Shown in pieces: positions 10,021 to 18,016 of a stretch of 64,000 bases of DNA (position 1 is its first letter; the number at the start of each line of letters is the position of its first letter). A program made the position numbers and the translations under genes. This DNA is from Dyadobacter sp. MSC1_007 (lineage in GTDB: Bacteria; Bacteroidota; Bacteroidia; Cytophagales; Spirosomataceae). The stretch covers positions 248,001 through 312,000 of the forward strand of contig NZ_JAMOZL010000010.1 of the NCBI RefSeq assembly GCF_023667495.1, read 5' to 3'. Under the pieces are notes generated by a model. The model was not told the origin of the DNA. It ran no database searches and saw nothing but the letters and a program-made list of their open reading frames with translations.

Positions 10021-11112
10021 TCAGCTTTTAAAGGATAAAATAAAACGGGTACCCTGGTTCGGGGCGCTTTCTACGGTAATGCTCCCGCCGAGGCTCGTAA
10101 TCTGATTGTGTACCAAATAAAGGCCAATTCCCTTCGCATCGATATGGTTGTGGAAAGTCTGGTTGAGCCCGAAAATCCGGTCTTCTACTTCACTCATATC
10201 AAACCCCATTCCCTCATCTTCGAAAATCAACTGTTTAACGTTATTGACAATCCTCGTACTGATGCGGATGACCGGTGTTTTCTGCGGTATCACGTATTTA
10301 ATGGAATTCGTGATCAGGTTCAGGAAGATGCTTTCCATGTACGTCGCATTGAAAAGGACATTACCGAAAGCCGAGAAGTCTGTAAGGATCGTGGTCCGTG
10401 ATGTTTCGATCAGGGATTTAAGTGACTTCTCAATCGCCTGAAGTGAGAAATTTATATCGATCTCTTGCCTTTTGACTGATAGCAGGTCTTTTTGGAGTAA
10501 AATATCGACATAATTGTTCAACGAATCTTTCAAGCTGTCCGCCGCGGCTTTCAGTACCGACAGGATTTCAACCGTTTCCGGATCTTCAATTTTGGAAATA
10601 TCAAGCAGGCCAAATAATGCGAGCAGGTTGTTAACCGGCGACCGCAGATCGTGTGAAGTGGTATAGGTAAGCTGTTTGAGATCGTGATTGATTAATGTGA
10701 GGTTAGAGATCAGTGCATTACGCTCTTTTTCGATTGTTTTTTTGTGACTGATATTCCTGGCTATCGCGAACACAAGCTGATCGTCGGGTCGGGGCACCGA
10801 TGTCCACGACAACCAAATGACATCGCCGCTCTTGGTAATGTACCGGTTTTCATAGTTTAACAGAGGAATATTCTTCTTAATTTCTTCGCGGTATTGGGAG
10901 GTTATATTCCGGTCTTCAGGGTGTATGAAAGAATCAACCGGACTGGCGAGCAACTCTTCATTGGTATATCCCAGCAAATTGATAAAAGCAGGATTTACAA
11001 GCTTAAAATACCCGTCATAGCCGGCAATGCAAAGCAGATCGAGCGACATTTCGAAGAAAAGCTCAGTCCTGTATTCGGTTTGTGGTCCAACATTCCAATA
11101 ACTACTACCCAT
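10021..11112 (-). CDS. Soluble PAS-domain sensor histidine kinase
   Basis: Predicted cytoplasmic sensor kinase of 363 residues with no signal peptide or membrane segment. A PAS fold spans about residues 14-125 (GYFKLVNPAFINLLGYT, then a PAC-like YITKSGDVIWLSWTS). A dimerisation domain with SHDLRSP (phospho-acceptor H154) follows. The HATPase_c domain shows an N-box (LNLITNSIKY), a G1-like box (DEGMGFD) and GIGLYLVHNQ. No response regulator is adjacent, so it is an orphan kinase. It lies 117 bases downstream of cysC on the same strand, with its own -7 box in that gap, so I treat it as separate from the sulfonation block, though readthrough is possible. The PAS ligand is unknown. Confidence 0.85.
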   Translation of the reverse strand: MGSSYWNVGPQTEYRTELFFEMSLDLLCIAGYDGYFKLVNPAFINLLGYTNEELLASPVDSFIHPEDRNITSQYREEIKKNIPLLNYENRYITKSGDVIWLSWTSVPRPDDQLVFAIARNISHKKTIEKERNALISNLTLINHDLKQLTYTTSHDLRSPVNNLLALFGLLDISKIEDPETVEILSVLKAAADSLKDSLNNYVDILLQKDLLSVKRQEIDINFSLQAIEKSLKSLIETSRTTILTDFSAFGNVLFNATYMESIFLNLITNSIKYVIPQKTPVIRISTRIVNNVKQLIFEDEGMGFDMSEVEDRIFGLNQTFHNHIDAKGIGLYLVHNQITSLGGSITVESAPNQGTRFILSFKS

Positions 11113-11189
11113 ACTAGAAATTCACGAAAAAGTGGCGAGTCGCCGGTCAGGCGAGAAGGTAGCCAATGTTCACCAGAGAGTCAAGCGAT

Positions 11190-11197
11190 CAAAAATA
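11190..11197 (-). promoter_or_regulatory. Candidate Bacteroidota -7 box for the PAS kinase
   Basis: The minus strand reads TATTTTTG, an exact match to the TAnnTTTG consensus, in the cysC-kinase gap and about 78 bases before the kinase ATG. No clear -33 TTTG is present at the expected distance, so support comes only from the -7 match and its position. Confidence 0.4.
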
Positions 11198-11229
11198 TAT
11201 ACGGGAATTTTCCGCGGACCGTGGCAGGA

Positions 11230-11760
11230 TTACAAATATTGCAGGACAGCGGAGTGCACAGTTTCGGCGCATTGTTCCGGTGACGACGAACTGGTGTGTA
11301 AAATCAAGTCGGGCGATGCCGGTATTTCAAAGCGGGAATTGATGCCGGTAAAATGTTCGATTTCGTGATTGCGGGCCTTTTGATAAAGCCCTTTTACGTC
11401 CCGTTGCTCGCAAATTGAGACGGGACAATCGAGATAAACTTCCATGTAACGGTCACCGAGCATCGTTCGAAGCTGGTCGCGGTGCGCCTGCATGGGTGTA
11501 ATAAACGAGCAGATCACAATGATTTCCTTTTGCAGCAGGATCTTGCAGAGCTCCGCCACACGGCGCACGTTTTCGAGCCGGTCAGCATCTGAAAATGTCA
11601 GGTCCCGGTTCATTCCTGCCCGCACCACATCGCCGTCAAGCGAGATCGTCAGGAAGCCTTCTGCTTCGAGCCGTTCGGCGAGCATTCCGGCAATGGTACT
11701 TTTACCCGCACCCGAATGGCCCAGAAGCCATATAACCATCCCTTTTTGGCCCGTTTTCAT
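11230..11760 (-). CDS. cysC: Adenylylsulfate kinase (APS kinase)
   Basis: Phosphorylates adenosine 5'-phosphosulfate with ATP to give PAPS, the sulfuryl donor for sulfotransferases. From ATG 11760 the protein has 176 residues. The Walker A loop is GHSGAGKST (residues 14-22), with His where many family members have Leu. Downstream are the family motifs LDGDVVRAGMNRDLTFSDAD, RLENVRRVAEL, CEQRDVKGLYQKAR and HFTGINSRFE. I preferred ATG 11760 over 11787 because it forms an ATGA overlap with the cysQ stop and matches the family start. No ATP sulfurylase (CysDN or Sat) or PAPS reductase is nearby. With CysQ and sulfotransferases upstream, this suggests PAPS for sulfonation rather than for sulfate reduction (inference). 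Confidence 0.93.
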   Translation of the reverse strand: MKTGQKGMVIWLLGHSGAGKSTIAGMLAERLEAEGFLTISLDGDVVRAGMNRDLTFSDADRLENVRRVAELCKILLQKEIIVICSFITPMQAHRDQLRTMLGDRYMEVYLDCPVSICEQRDVKGLYQKARNHEIEHFTGINSRFEIPASPDLILHTSSSSPEQCAETVHSAVLQYL

Positions 11761-12533
11761 TGGCGACCGTCGCTGCGGCAAAGACATAGGAAGCTGCCGT
11801 TCAAAAGTGATTCTTTATTATACAAAAACGGGCCGCCGTCCGGTGTCGTAACCATTCCGCCGCTGCATGCAAGAATGGCCTGGCCTGCGGCCGTATCCCA
11901 TTCCATGGTGGGCCCGTGACGAAAGTAAATGTGCGCCGCACCTTCGGCAATAAGGCAGAATTTGATCGAGCTTCCCACAGAAACCTGCTTTGTTACCGGA
12001 TATTTCCCCAGCACCTCCGCTTCCTCAGGGCTCCCATGCGACCGGCTGCCGACCGAAATCCAGTCGCTGGCAGCATTACTCGTTTGTAATTTAACTGCCT
12101 CGCTCTGCCCACTCGTTTTCCACGCACCGTTTATAGGATCGGCGTAATAGGTAACATCTGTTACCGGCACATGGATTACACCCCAAACGGGCTTCTTTTC
12201 ATGGATCAATGCGATATTGACCGTAAACTCACCATTTCTTTTTACGAATTCCTTAGTGCCGTCGAGCGGGTCGACACACCAGTAATATGGCCAGTTTTTT
12301 CTTTCCTCAAAAGGGATGTCACGCCCCTCTTCCGAAAGCACAGGTATTTCCGGGAAATATTGTTTCAGCGCGGCAACGATGACCTCGTGAGATGCCTTAT
12401 CGGCCAGGGTAAGCGGTGAATCGTCCGCCTTGCTCACAACCTCACCTGATTTGGAGGGATCATAGTAGACCGACAAAATAGCTTTCCCGGCTTCCTGTGC
12501 TATATTTTTCAGTATATGAATGTCGATATGCAT
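11757..12533 (-). CDS. cysQ: 3'(2'),5'-bisphosphate nucleotidase CysQ
   Basis: Hydrolyses PAP, the inhibitory by-product of PAPS-dependent sulfotransferases, to AMP and phosphate; it belongs to the Mg-dependent, Li-sensitive inositol-monophosphatase superfamily. The 258-residue protein has metal-binding LSEEGRD (E68/E69 region), DPLDGTKEF (D88, D91, G92, T93) and a C-terminal WDTAAGQAIL motif carrying the third metal Asp. Its length is normal for CysQ. It begins 8 bases after the sulfotransferase stop and overlaps cysC by 4 bases. PAP removal next to a sulfotransferase is a coherent pairing. Confidence 0.93.
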   Translation of the reverse strand: MHIDIHILKNIAQEAGKAILSVYYDPSKSGEVVSKADDSPLTLADKASHEVIVAALKQYFPEIPVLSEEGRDIPFEERKNWPYYWCVDPLDGTKEFVKRNGEFTVNIALIHEKKPVWGVIHVPVTDVTYYADPINGAWKTSGQSEAVKLQTSNAASDWISVGSRSHGSPEEAEVLGKYPVTKQVSVGSSIKFCLIAEGAAHIYFRHGPTMEWDTAAGQAILACSGGMVTTPDGGPFLYNKESLLNGSFLCLCRSDGRQ

Positions 12534-12541
12534 GCAATTGG

Positions 12542-13573
12542 CTAATTTCTGATCATTTCGCTCTCCTGAGGCATCCGGGCGGAGATGGATTGCAGTAGCT
12601 CTTCCTGGGGCCGTCGCCTTTCCAAATCTTCCGGCCGTAGCCTGCTTCGGAACTCCTTTTTTAGATCCTGGTTTATTCGTGAGAATGCGGTGATTTCCTC
12701 CTGCGTGAACGGACGTGAATCCGGCATAAATATACGGGGATATCCTAACCGGACGAGCGTATTACCCGCCACCCGTTCGAATATCCGTATATCGGATTCG
12801 CTGAGATCAGTTAGGAATTTGTGGTGATTGTTGGCCAGCACAGGCTTCACAACATTCTGCCACATCAGCCCCGAATTGGCCGTCTCCCTGGATTCGTCCG
12901 ATTGGTGATATGCCATTGCCGCATCCGAATATTCGGCGCCTATGAAGCGGCAAAGGGTTTTCAGCTCTTTTTCAGGGGCTTTGAGCAGGTCTTCATACCG
13001 CAGCTGAAAAACACGTCCGGGACCGAGTTCTTCAAGCAGTGCCAATGAGGCGTCCTGTTCTTTTTTCCATTGCGTAGCAATGTGGTAAATATGTTTTTCT
13101 CCGACAATCGCTTTTTTGAAAGAAAGCGCCACGTCGCGACCGTCGCGGAAAAGATGCACGTAGCGCGGCTTGATACGGTATTTTTCAAGGTCGGAGGCGA
13201 AACGTACATTGGCCATGCTCTTGCAAGTCCAGATACGTGCCCCGTCGGCTTGTGCTTTCAGTTCATAAACGACTCTTGTGATTTCGGGGAGAGTGGGCGC
13301 ATCGCAGCGTGCCTGTATTAAGTTTCTGTCGAAAACGACGCCCGTCCACGGCACAGGATTGGCCTCTACCAGTTTGCATACATCGTCGATCAGTATTTCA
13401 AAGTTCGCAGGTATCCGCAGGTCGCCGTACGCAGGCAACAACGGCATGAGCCTTTCGAGGATGTGCGGCGGGTGCGGCGCGGAAACGCTTTCAAGCTGGT
13501 TGAGCATCAGGCGCAGCAGGTTAGATCCCGACCGCTGTGTTCCGATAATTTGTACGGGTGTGAATTCCATCAT
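12542..13573 (-). CDS. PAPS-dependent sulfotransferase family protein
   Basis: Predicted cytosolic sulfotransferase of 343 residues with no signal peptide or membrane segment. The 5'-phosphosulfate-binding loop is GTQRSGSNLLR (residues 11-21). The 3'-phosphate-binding element is YVHLFRDGRDVALSFKK (about 138-154), with the Arg and Ser that contact the PAPS 3'-phosphate. The Sulfotransfer family transfers sulfuryl groups to hydroxyls or amines of sugars, lipids or small molecules; the acceptor cannot be deduced here. It sits 1 base after chrA and 8 bases before cysQ, inside the same presumed transcript as the PAPS-making and PAP-removing enzymes. The first two codons are both ATG (13573 and 13570), and either could be used. 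Confidence 0.85.
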   Translation of the reverse strand: MMEFTPVQIIGTQRSGSNLLRLMLNQLESVSAPHPPHILERLMPLLPAYGDLRIPANFEILIDDVCKLVEANPVPWTGVVFDRNLIQARCDAPTLPEITRVVYELKAQADGARIWTCKSMANVRFASDLEKYRIKPRYVHLFRDGRDVALSFKKAIVGEKHIYHIATQWKKEQDASLALLEELGPGRVFQLRYEDLLKAPEKELKTLCRFIGAEYSDAAMAYHQSDESRETANSGLMWQNVVKPVLANNHHKFLTDLSESDIRIFERVAGNTLVRLGYPRIFMPDSRPFTQEEITAFSRINQDLKKEFRSRLRPEDLERRRPQEELLQSISARMPQESEMIRN

Positions 13574-13574
13574 T

Positions 13575-14738
13575 TTACAATATTAATAACCCCAGGATGC
13601 CTGCCGCGGGAACGACATACACGGGGTCTGTTTTTAAAAAAGTGGTGATGCCCAATGCAAGGGCAAATACGCCTAACGTGAACGGTGAAATGCCATTACT
13701 CCAAAGGATACCGGCCCCTGACGAGATGATCATCCCGATAATGGCCGGCCTGAGCGCCTTGAATATGGCCATTACGCGTGCGGATTTGCTGATCTTATCG
13801 AAAAACCTGGCGCAGACCACCGTCAGGAAAGCGGTCGGGAAAAAGATAGACAGGGTAGCATTGAGAGCGCCCCAGAACCCGGCGAGCTTGTAACCGATGA
13901 ATGTCGCGCTGATGAATATCGGCCCCGGTGTGACTTGTCCCATGGCAATGGCGTCAGCAAACTCTTTGTCAGTGAGCCACTTTTGACCTTCAACCACGAT
14001 TTTTTGCATCGTAGGGATAATTACATACCCGCCCCCGAACTGGCTGATGCTCATGCCGGAAAAAGTCAGCAGGATGGTCCGGTGCAGGGGAGTGAGCAGG
14101 ATCGTAAAAGCAGAGAGTAGGAGCAGGGTAAGCAATATTGTTAGTCCTGTACGCGCATATCGCGTGGGAGCGGGAGATGCATCGGGCCCCATTTCGGCGG
14201 ACCCTTTGAAATAATAGAAATAACCCAATAATCCACTGGTAAGGATCAAGGCCAGTGTGGTCAGGTATGATTTGGAGATAAAAACAATGACCGCGGCGGC
14301 AATGGCTATCAGCATTTGCGGCACGTCCTGAATACTTTTTTTACCTAGATTAATCGCCACGCTGACAATAATGGCAGCCACGGCGGGAAGCATTCCGGCG
14401 AAGAAACGGCTCATCGCTGGCACATCGCCATATAAAAAGTAGAAGTGTGCGAGCGTAAGCATCAGGAAAAACGACGGAAGCAGTACCGCAACTACGCTTA
14501 CCAGCGCCCCTTTCCAACCACCAAGTTTATAACCCACAAAGGATACCACGTTGACAGCCATCGGCCCAGGCAAAACGGAAGCCAGTGAAATTCCTTCGAG
14601 AATGGTCGTGTTTTCGAGTGCTGCATCTGTTTCCAACACCTTTTTCTGGATCATCGAGATCAGCGCCATAAAACCTCCCCACGACGTGGCGCCTATTTTC
14701 AGAAATGTCAGAAAGAGGTAACGCAGGGTAGGGTTCAT
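13575..14738 (-). CDS. ChrA (CHR) family anion transporter
   Basis: Polytopic inner-membrane protein of 387 residues with the two-domain layout of long-chain CHR proteins. The first half has GGFMALISMIQKK and LPGPMAVNVVSFVGYKLGG; the second repeats the pattern with FGGGYVIIPTMQK and QVTPGPIFISATFIGYKLAG. Characterised members export chromate, a sulfate analogue, and the family has been linked to sulfate. It lies 7 bases downstream of the arylsulfotransferase-like gene and 1 base upstream of the sulfotransferase. A role in moving sulfate or a related oxyanion for this operon is therefore as plausible as chromate resistance. That role is inference; the family assignment is firm. Confidence 0.9.
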   Translation of the reverse strand: MNPTLRYLFLTFLKIGATSWGGFMALISMIQKKVLETDAALENTTILEGISLASVLPGPMAVNVVSFVGYKLGGWKGALVSVVAVLLPSFFLMLTLAHFYFLYGDVPAMSRFFAGMLPAVAAIIVSVAINLGKKSIQDVPQMLIAIAAAVIVFISKSYLTTLALILTSGLLGYFYYFKGSAEMGPDASPAPTRYARTGLTILLTLLLLSAFTILLTPLHRTILLTFSGMSISQFGGGYVIIPTMQKIVVEGQKWLTDKEFADAIAMGQVTPGPIFISATFIGYKLAGFWGALNATLSIFFPTAFLTVVCARFFDKISKSARVMAIFKALRPAIIGMIISSGAGILWSNGISPFTLGVFALALGITTFLKTDPVYVVPAAGILGLLIL

Positions 14739-14745
14739 GCCAGGG

Positions 14746-16143
14746 TCAGTTCACGAGGTAGGGGGCTACTTTTTCATGCGGGATGAATTCCGCGCGATAG
14801 GGCATGATCATGCTTTTGAGCATCCACAGGAACCGGCCTTCCATGTTGGTAAGCACGATACTGTTGGTTTTTGAGCTGCAATGCAATACGGCATCCGTTC
14901 CAACCATGTAAGCACTGCCCATTCGAGCAGTGTAGAGTTTTTTGGGTAAAACAATGTGGTTCTTCAATTCCGACTTTTTGTTTGCCTCGTCGAGGCTGAA
15001 AACCAATGTGCGGGTTGTCTCGCGGCTGGTACCATTGTCAAAAAGCATCAGGTTACCCTCCGAATTCCGGTGTACTGCGTGTCCCTGGTCAAAAACACCC
15101 GCCGAGGGCATTGCAAAGTCACCTTTCCGACCGAATTTCCAGATCACCTTGCCGGTTTTGGAGTCGATTTTCCATATCTGCCCATTGTTGTAAAACGACA
15201 TCAGGTAATTGCCGTCGTTGTCAAAGCTGACACTGTTCGCATGCATCCAGTCTTTCTTTTCTTGCAGGATCTTAGGGTCCTGCAATGGGTCCAGCACATC
15301 AAATACCGACCAGCTCCACACTTTTTTGCCCTTGCGGTCGAGCACGATAATGCCGTCACTTTTAATGGTATCCTGCTTGCTTCCCCCGACAGATGACAGG
15401 TCCATGATCTTGGTCTGCACATTAAGGGTCACGATCTGGTCGCGGTCGTTGAGGATAATCTCGTGGTGAATGGTTTCTTTAAAATCCGCCTCCCCTTTTT
15501 TAAGATGCAGCAGCGTGTCGCCGGTCATTGAAACTTCCAGGATTTCGTTTCCGTAACTGGTAGGATATTCCTCAGTCCCGAGAATGGAAAGAATGGTTTT
15601 GTTGCGTGTGAAATGTGTGGTTTTAAAGCCGGTGCCGTTCACCTGATGGTACCAGCGGATATTGCCCTTGTGATCGAGCATGAAAATGATACCCGGCGTT
15701 TCGCGACGTGAGAAAAGCACAAAGCCTTTTTTGAATGACTGAGGTACAGCTGCCGTGTCCGGGGCGATAACCCGGAAGAAATCCTGAATCCAGACGGGAT
15801 AGCCGGAAGTTTTGAAGTCGTACACTTTACTGCGCGTTTCCACGCCGCCGTCTGTCGAAATGATCTGATACAGGTATTGCGAGCTGGGGCGCAGATTGGT
15901 GAGTACCAGCGGATGCTCCGTGCCTACCGGGGAATTGGGTGTGATGTATTTGTGAAGTGAATCATTTTTAGCCCAATAGGAGATCCGAAGGCTGTTTGGA
16001 TGCGTTGTTTTTACATCAATTTTCACTTTCAACGTATTTCTGCCCGGCGCGCTCAGACTAATCGTCTCAATACCCGAGCCGCCACACCCTGTCAGGAATA
16101 TCCATGATAGAAAAAACAGAAAGTTGAGTGAGATGCATTTCAT
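14746..16143 (-). CDS. Arylsulfotransferase (ASST)-like lipoprotein
   Basis: Predicted exported lipoprotein of 465 residues with signal peptide and lipobox LTGC (Cys20). Residues about 25-115 look like a fibronectin-III-like N-terminal domain (LTNLRPSSQYLYQI). The rest is a beta-propeller resembling arylsulfate sulfotransferases, with conserved His segments TIHHEI (226/227), WMHANSVSFD (301) and FDQGHAVHR (355), and an Arg pair in SRETTR. ASST enzymes move sulfuryl groups between phenolic compounds in the periplasm without PAPS, through a covalent His intermediate; I cannot assign the catalytic His with certainty. It is the first gene of the block, and a nested inverted repeat (16176-16195) lies just upstream. 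Lipid anchoring would place activity at the periplasmic face or outer membrane. Confidence 0.78.
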   Translation of the reverse strand: MKCISLNFLFFLSWIFLTGCGGSGIETISLSAPGRNTLKVKIDVKTTHPNSLRISYWAKNDSLHKYITPNSPVGTEHPLVLTNLRPSSQYLYQIISTDGGVETRSKVYDFKTSGYPVWIQDFFRVIAPDTAAVPQSFKKGFVLFSRRETPGIIFMLDHKGNIRWYHQVNGTGFKTTHFTRNKTILSILGTEEYPTSYGNEILEVSMTGDTLLHLKKGEADFKETIHHEIILNDRDQIVTLNVQTKIMDLSSVGGSKQDTIKSDGIIVLDRKGKKVWSWSVFDVLDPLQDPKILQEKKDWMHANSVSFDNDGNYLMSFYNNGQIWKIDSKTGKVIWKFGRKGDFAMPSAGVFDQGHAVHRNSEGNLMLFDNGTSRETTRTLVFSLDEANKKSELKNHIVLPKKLYTARMGSAYMVGTDAVLHCSSKTNSIVLTNMEGRFLWMLKSMIMPYRAEFIPHEKVAPYLVN

Positions 16144-16208
16144 GTGGGAGGCCGATCTATTCGTAAATATAAGTAAAGCAAGAAAGCTTTTGCTTGTGTT
16201 GTAACGGT

Positions 16209-16448
16209 GCTTCGACTGCGCTCAGCATGACATGCGATTGTCACCCTGAGCGCAGCCGAAGGATACTAGCGCAATCGCATGTGCTTCGGCCGCCGGGCGG
16301 CCCCGTACGCTCAGCATGACATTTCGTTGTCACCCTGAGCGCAGTCGAAGGGAGCGTGCAGTAGCGCAATCGCATTTGCTTCGACCGCCGGGCGACCCCG
16401 TGCGCTCAGCATGACAGCGTTAATGTCACCCTGAGCGCAGCCGAAGGG
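16209..16448. repeat. Array of three inverted-repeat units (TGTCACCCTGAGCG family)
   Basis: This fills most of the gap between the ASST-like gene and susD of PUL1. Short arms of type TGTCACCCTGAGCGCAGTCG alternate with inverse arms starting CTTCG and ending TGACA. Complete short-arm/loop/long-arm elements lie at 16239-16321 and 16328-16416; each long arm carries a 15-nt GC-rich insert between GAGCG(C/T)A and G(T/C)CGAAG. The loops share TAGCGCAATCGCAT. An extra inverse short arm (16209-16232) and a final short arm (16427-16448) flank them. There is no coding potential. The same family recurs at about 43.2 and 61.0 kb. The rest of the 16144-16476 gap holds the presumed ASST promoter region, including an AAGCAA/TTGCTT inverted repeat at 16176-16195. 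Confidence 0.9.
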
Positions 16449-16476
16449 CACGTGCGGAAGCGCTATGTGCCCCGCG

Positions 16477-18006
16477 TTACTGCCTATCGCTATTGCTCAG
16501 ACTGGGGTTTAGGTCTACTTGTGTTTGTGGGTATGGGAAATATTTGTGTTTATTGATATCAATGCGTGGGGCCTTTCCGATTGCGGAGAGATAGCTGTTT
16601 ACCACGGATTGATATTTTCCCATACGGATCAAATCTTCGCGACGCTTGCATTCGAAGAAGAATTCCCAGCCTCGCTCGGTCAGGATCCGGTCACGCAGTC
16701 CTTCTTTCGTAAACGTACCGGCAGCGCCAAGCAATGTCGCTTTCGAGCGTGCTTTTACCTGGTTGATTAGCAGAATGCTTTCGGCATTAGGTCCGTTCAA
16801 TTCGTTCAAAGCTTCGGCGCGGGACATCAGAATATCGGCGTAACGGATGATCGGGAACACGTGTCCGTCCAGGTAAGTGGTTGATCCTTTCGGGTCAGCA
16901 TATTTTTTAGACGCCACATCTGCCAGGTAATAAAAGCCGGCTGGTGGGTTTATCTGCCCCGCAGGAGGTTGTACATAATGCAACCCGTCGCTACCGATAT
17001 AGTCATAAAAGAACATTTCGCGCCGATCGTCATTCTTTTCAAAAGTATTCCAGAAATACCATGTTATCGCGAAGTACTGCCACCTGTCGGTAACTTCCTT
17101 ATTGTTGATAGGGCCAAAATGGTTCATCATTTCGGTGCCATCCACAAGATTGTTGGACAGTGCGCTGAAAATATTTTCAGAACACCATTTGTTATTTTCT
17201 GCAAAAAGCCCTGAGTAAGAAGGATAAAGCGCATATTGTTTCAGATCCATGATCTGCTGCGACACCTCAACAACTTTTTGCCACTGTTTTTCACGCATAT
17301 ACAGCTTGCAAAGTAAGGCCAGCGCCGAACCCTTTGTGGCCCTGCCTACATCATTGGTTGTATAAATCGGGCTACTGGTGTAATTCGCAGGCAAGTTTTT
17401 TGCTGCATATTCCAGGTCAGCGATAAGCTGTGCATTGATTTTTGATAATTCCGTTACCGGCGTGTGAGCCCCAAAATCAGGACTTTGTACACTTTTGGCT
17501 ACGGAATCCTCCATCATCAAAGGAACGGGGCCAAATGCATTCGTCAAGTCATAATATCCCAGTGATCGCAAAAATTTCAGTTCGCTTATGAACTGTGTTT
17601 TCTCCGCATCTTTCAGTGAAGCGATTTTTGGGATATAATAAAGCGCATTGTTTACATCTGAAACGAGTTTAAACTGGTGTTGCCAGGCATAAGCCAGATA
17701 CGTGTTGCCCGGCCCCCAGTTGGCGTCGGACATCAGGCCAACGTCCCCACCGGACTTAGCGTGCCCGATATCGGTTGTAAGGTCAGTAATAGTTACCTGA
17801 AAACCAGCGTAATACATCCAGGAATCGTTCGTTCCGCTGGGTTGTTTCAGTCTGGAATAGGCTGCATTGACTGCCGCAATGGCGTCGTCTTTCGATTGGA
17901 AAGCATTGGCGTCGGTGAGAATGCTGTACACTTTTGGTTCAATCAGCCCTTCGCAGGATACTGCAAGGCACATGATGACCAGTGATATGATTGATATATA
18001 TTTCAT
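16477..18006 (-). CDS. SusD/RagB family nutrient-binding lipoprotein (PUL1)
   Basis: Surface glycan-binding lipoprotein that forms the lid of a SusC-type transporter. The 509-residue protein has a lipoprotein signal ending AVSC (Cys18). An N-terminal SusD-like segment (AVNAAYSRLKQP) contains TPR-type helices (FISELKFLRSLGYYDLTNAFG). The C-terminal RagB/SusD region has the usual RYADILMSRAEALNELNGP and LTERGWEFFFECKRREDLIR. It lies 10 bases downstream of its partner susC, so it is co-transcribed. The ligand is unknown. It is the last gene of PUL1; repeats rather than a clear T-tract hairpin follow its stop. Confidence 0.93.
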   Translation of the reverse strand: MKYISIISLVIMCLAVSCEGLIEPKVYSILTDANAFQSKDDAIAAVNAAYSRLKQPSGTNDSWMYYAGFQVTITDLTTDIGHAKSGGDVGLMSDANWGPGNTYLAYAWQHQFKLVSDVNNALYYIPKIASLKDAEKTQFISELKFLRSLGYYDLTNAFGPVPLMMEDSVAKSVQSPDFGAHTPVTELSKINAQLIADLEYAAKNLPANYTSSPIYTTNDVGRATKGSALALLCKLYMREKQWQKVVEVSQQIMDLKQYALYPSYSGLFAENNKWCSENIFSALSNNLVDGTEMMNHFGPINNKEVTDRWQYFAITWYFWNTFEKNDDRREMFFYDYIGSDGLHYVQPPAGQINPPAGFYYLADVASKKYADPKGSTTYLDGHVFPIIRYADILMSRAEALNELNGPNAESILLINQVKARSKATLLGAAGTFTKEGLRDRILTERGWEFFFECKRREDLIRMGKYQSVVNSYLSAIGKAPRIDINKHKYFPYPQTQVDLNPSLSNSDRQ

Positions 18007-18016
18007 TGTCGGATTA

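Noticed and set aside
13575..14738. A chromate-resistance locus
   Set aside because: Only the transporter family fits; no chrB, reductase or metal regulator is present and its neighbours are sulfur-transfer genes.
16209..16448. Repeats as a possible integration (att) site or insertion-sequence ends
   Set aside because: No integrase, transposase or tRNA gene is near, and the same family occurs at other loci without mobile genes.
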